This document shows, one piece after another, positions 63,296 to 64,000 of a stretch of DNA of 64,000 bases. The DNA is from CBDBIG01 sp965205845 [NCBI: bacterium] (GTDB lineage Bacteria; SAR324). Numbering within the stretch: the stretch's first letter is position 1; each line of letters begins with the position of its first letter. The translations under genes and the position numbers were made by a program. Location of the stretch: positions 496,001 through 560,000 of the forward strand of contig CBDBIG010000005.1 of NCBI GenBank assembly GCA_965205845.1, given 5' to 3'. The notes beneath the pieces were generated by a model that was not told the DNA's origin, ran no database searches, and saw only the letters and a list, made by a program, of their open reading frames with translations.

Positions 63296-64000
63296 CTAAG
63301 AGGTCATTTCGGTGCGTCTTGAAAGGTTTCCAAATTTTGCCGATTCATGTACAAAACTCAGTTCAATTCCGCGCTCGCTGGTTGTAATAGGCCCATTGCG
63401 CTGTTTGGCAATATGCAATTCGGCCAGCCCAAGCACGTTTTCGTCACCGCGCTTGTAAATTTCTTCGCGATGGAGAAACAATACCAAATCTGCATCTTGT
63501 TCAATGGAACCCGATTCGCGTAAATCAGAAAGACGCGGGCGCTTATTGGGGCGGTTTTCAAGGGCGCGATTGAGCTGAGCACAGGCCAGTACGGGAATAT
63601 CGAGTTCTTTTGCCAAGGCTTTTAGACCTCTGGAAATCTCGGCAATCTCTTGCTCACGGTGTTCGGTCCGTGAGTGGCTGCGCATCAATTGTAGGTAGTC
63701 GACTATCACCATTCCCAAACCATGCTCTGCACGTACACGGCGGGCAATGGCCCTTGCTGTCAGCGGGGTGAGTTCAAGGGTAGCATCGATCATCATTTTT
63801 ACATCGCCCAGGGTATTCATTGCCAAACCAAGTCGGTCCCATTCTTCTTCATCTAATTGGCCGCGTTGTAAGCGGTGTCCGTTAACATTGGCCTCTGCGC
63901 AAAGCAAACGCATGCCCAATTGTTCGGGTGACATCTCGAGGCTAAACACCAGCACAGGCTTTTTGGTTTGTTTGGCTGCGTGGCGGGCAAGCCCAAGGGC
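63296..64000 (-). CDS. dnaB: Replicative DNA helicase DnaB, C-terminal part (runs off the right edge)
   Basis: Hexameric helicase that unwinds DNA ahead of the replisome. The frame is open beyond base 64000; the visible about 234 residues are the RecA-like core after Walker A. VLVFSLEMSPEQLGMRLLCA is followed by LGMVIVDYLQLMR (Walker B), EIAEISRGLKALAKELDIPV, ACAQLNRALENRPNKRPRLS with DLRESGSIEQDADLVLFLHR, and AKQRNGPI. The C-terminal residues FGNLSRRTEMTS end the chain. The N-terminal and linker domains are outside the window. Confidence 0.97.
   Translation of the reverse strand, partial: ALGLARHAAKQTKKPVLVFSLEMSPEQLGMRLLCAEANVNGHRLQRGQLDEEEWDRLGLAMNTLGDVKMMIDATLELTPLTARAIARRVRAEHGLGMVIVDYLQLMRSHSRTEHREQEIAEISRGLKALAKELDIPVLACAQLNRALENRPNKRPRLSDLRESGSIEQDADLVLFLHREEIYKRGDENVLGLAELHIAKQRNGPITTSERGIELSFVHESAKFGNLSRRTEMTS

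Overview
The window is a chromosomal segment of a flagellated Gram-negative bacterium. It carries lipid-anchored and outer-membrane export functions (LptE-like protein, MsbA-type exporter), tRNA-dependent haem synthesis (HemA, HemD), flagellar switch proteins and a complete rRNA operon with tRNA-Ile and tRNA-Ala in the spacer. The 16S gene looks proteobacterial, with a short V3 region and a 'GGAATTCGTAGA' segment; I cannot place it in a class by eye, and a deep-branching or uncultured lineage is likely. No plasmid or active phage is present, but decayed Mu-like prophage pieces occur at several places.

Layout. 0-4 kb: end of moaA, a murC-murB fusion and ftsQ. 3.9-7.1 kb: phage debris (Dam-type methylase, terminase and gp46 relics) around an MFS transporter. 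7.1-14 kb: flavin reductase, a DUF2254-like membrane protein, an Hfq-like protein, an XPB-like helicase overlapping a Bax1/DUF790-like nuclease, and uppS. 14.0-14.6 kb: a 119-bp tandem array grown from the 3' end of uppS. 14.6-23.1 kb, all minus strand: a LigA-related small protein, hemD, hemA, hisH, hisB (with a second tandem array made from its 5' end), DUF2306, pyrC, larC and a LOG protein. 23.3-27.5 kb: CopD-like protein and a type-2 ileS. 27.5-29.7 kb: a second phage graveyard with a MuA transposase relic between two inverted Dam relics. 29.7-37.5 kb: phosphoesterase, NadD-like/CinA fusion, PBP4, acsA, rsmG. 37.7-40.1 kb: a FliN-like and a FliM-like protein.

40.1-48.3 kb is the rRNA operon, and it is unusual. 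A secreted cupin gene sits inside the 16S-23S spacer, the 23S gene carries a long hairpin insertion at the helix-45 position, and a radical SAM gene lies between 5S and tRNA-Val, followed by a terminator. 48.5-53.3 kb is a same-strand set of exported proteins of unknown role (TPR, FecR-domain, small periplasmic, Sel1-repeat lipoprotein) behind a strong promoter. 53.4-64 kb: moaB, a degenerate histidine-kinase-like protein, an MsbA-type exporter, a possible outer-membrane protein, proB, nitroreductase, tRNA-Asn, tlyA, an LptE-like lipoprotein, a HAD protein, fliN and the start-side part of dnaB's C-terminal domain running off the window.

Most genes are housekeeping. The points most worth attention are the protein genes embedded in the rRNA operon, the 23S intervening sequence, the XPB/Bax1-like pair, the Hfq-like gene with a possible +1-frameshift extension, the NadD/CinA fusion, and the gene-edge tandem arrays. 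All functional calls rest on reading motifs by eye; no database search was run.
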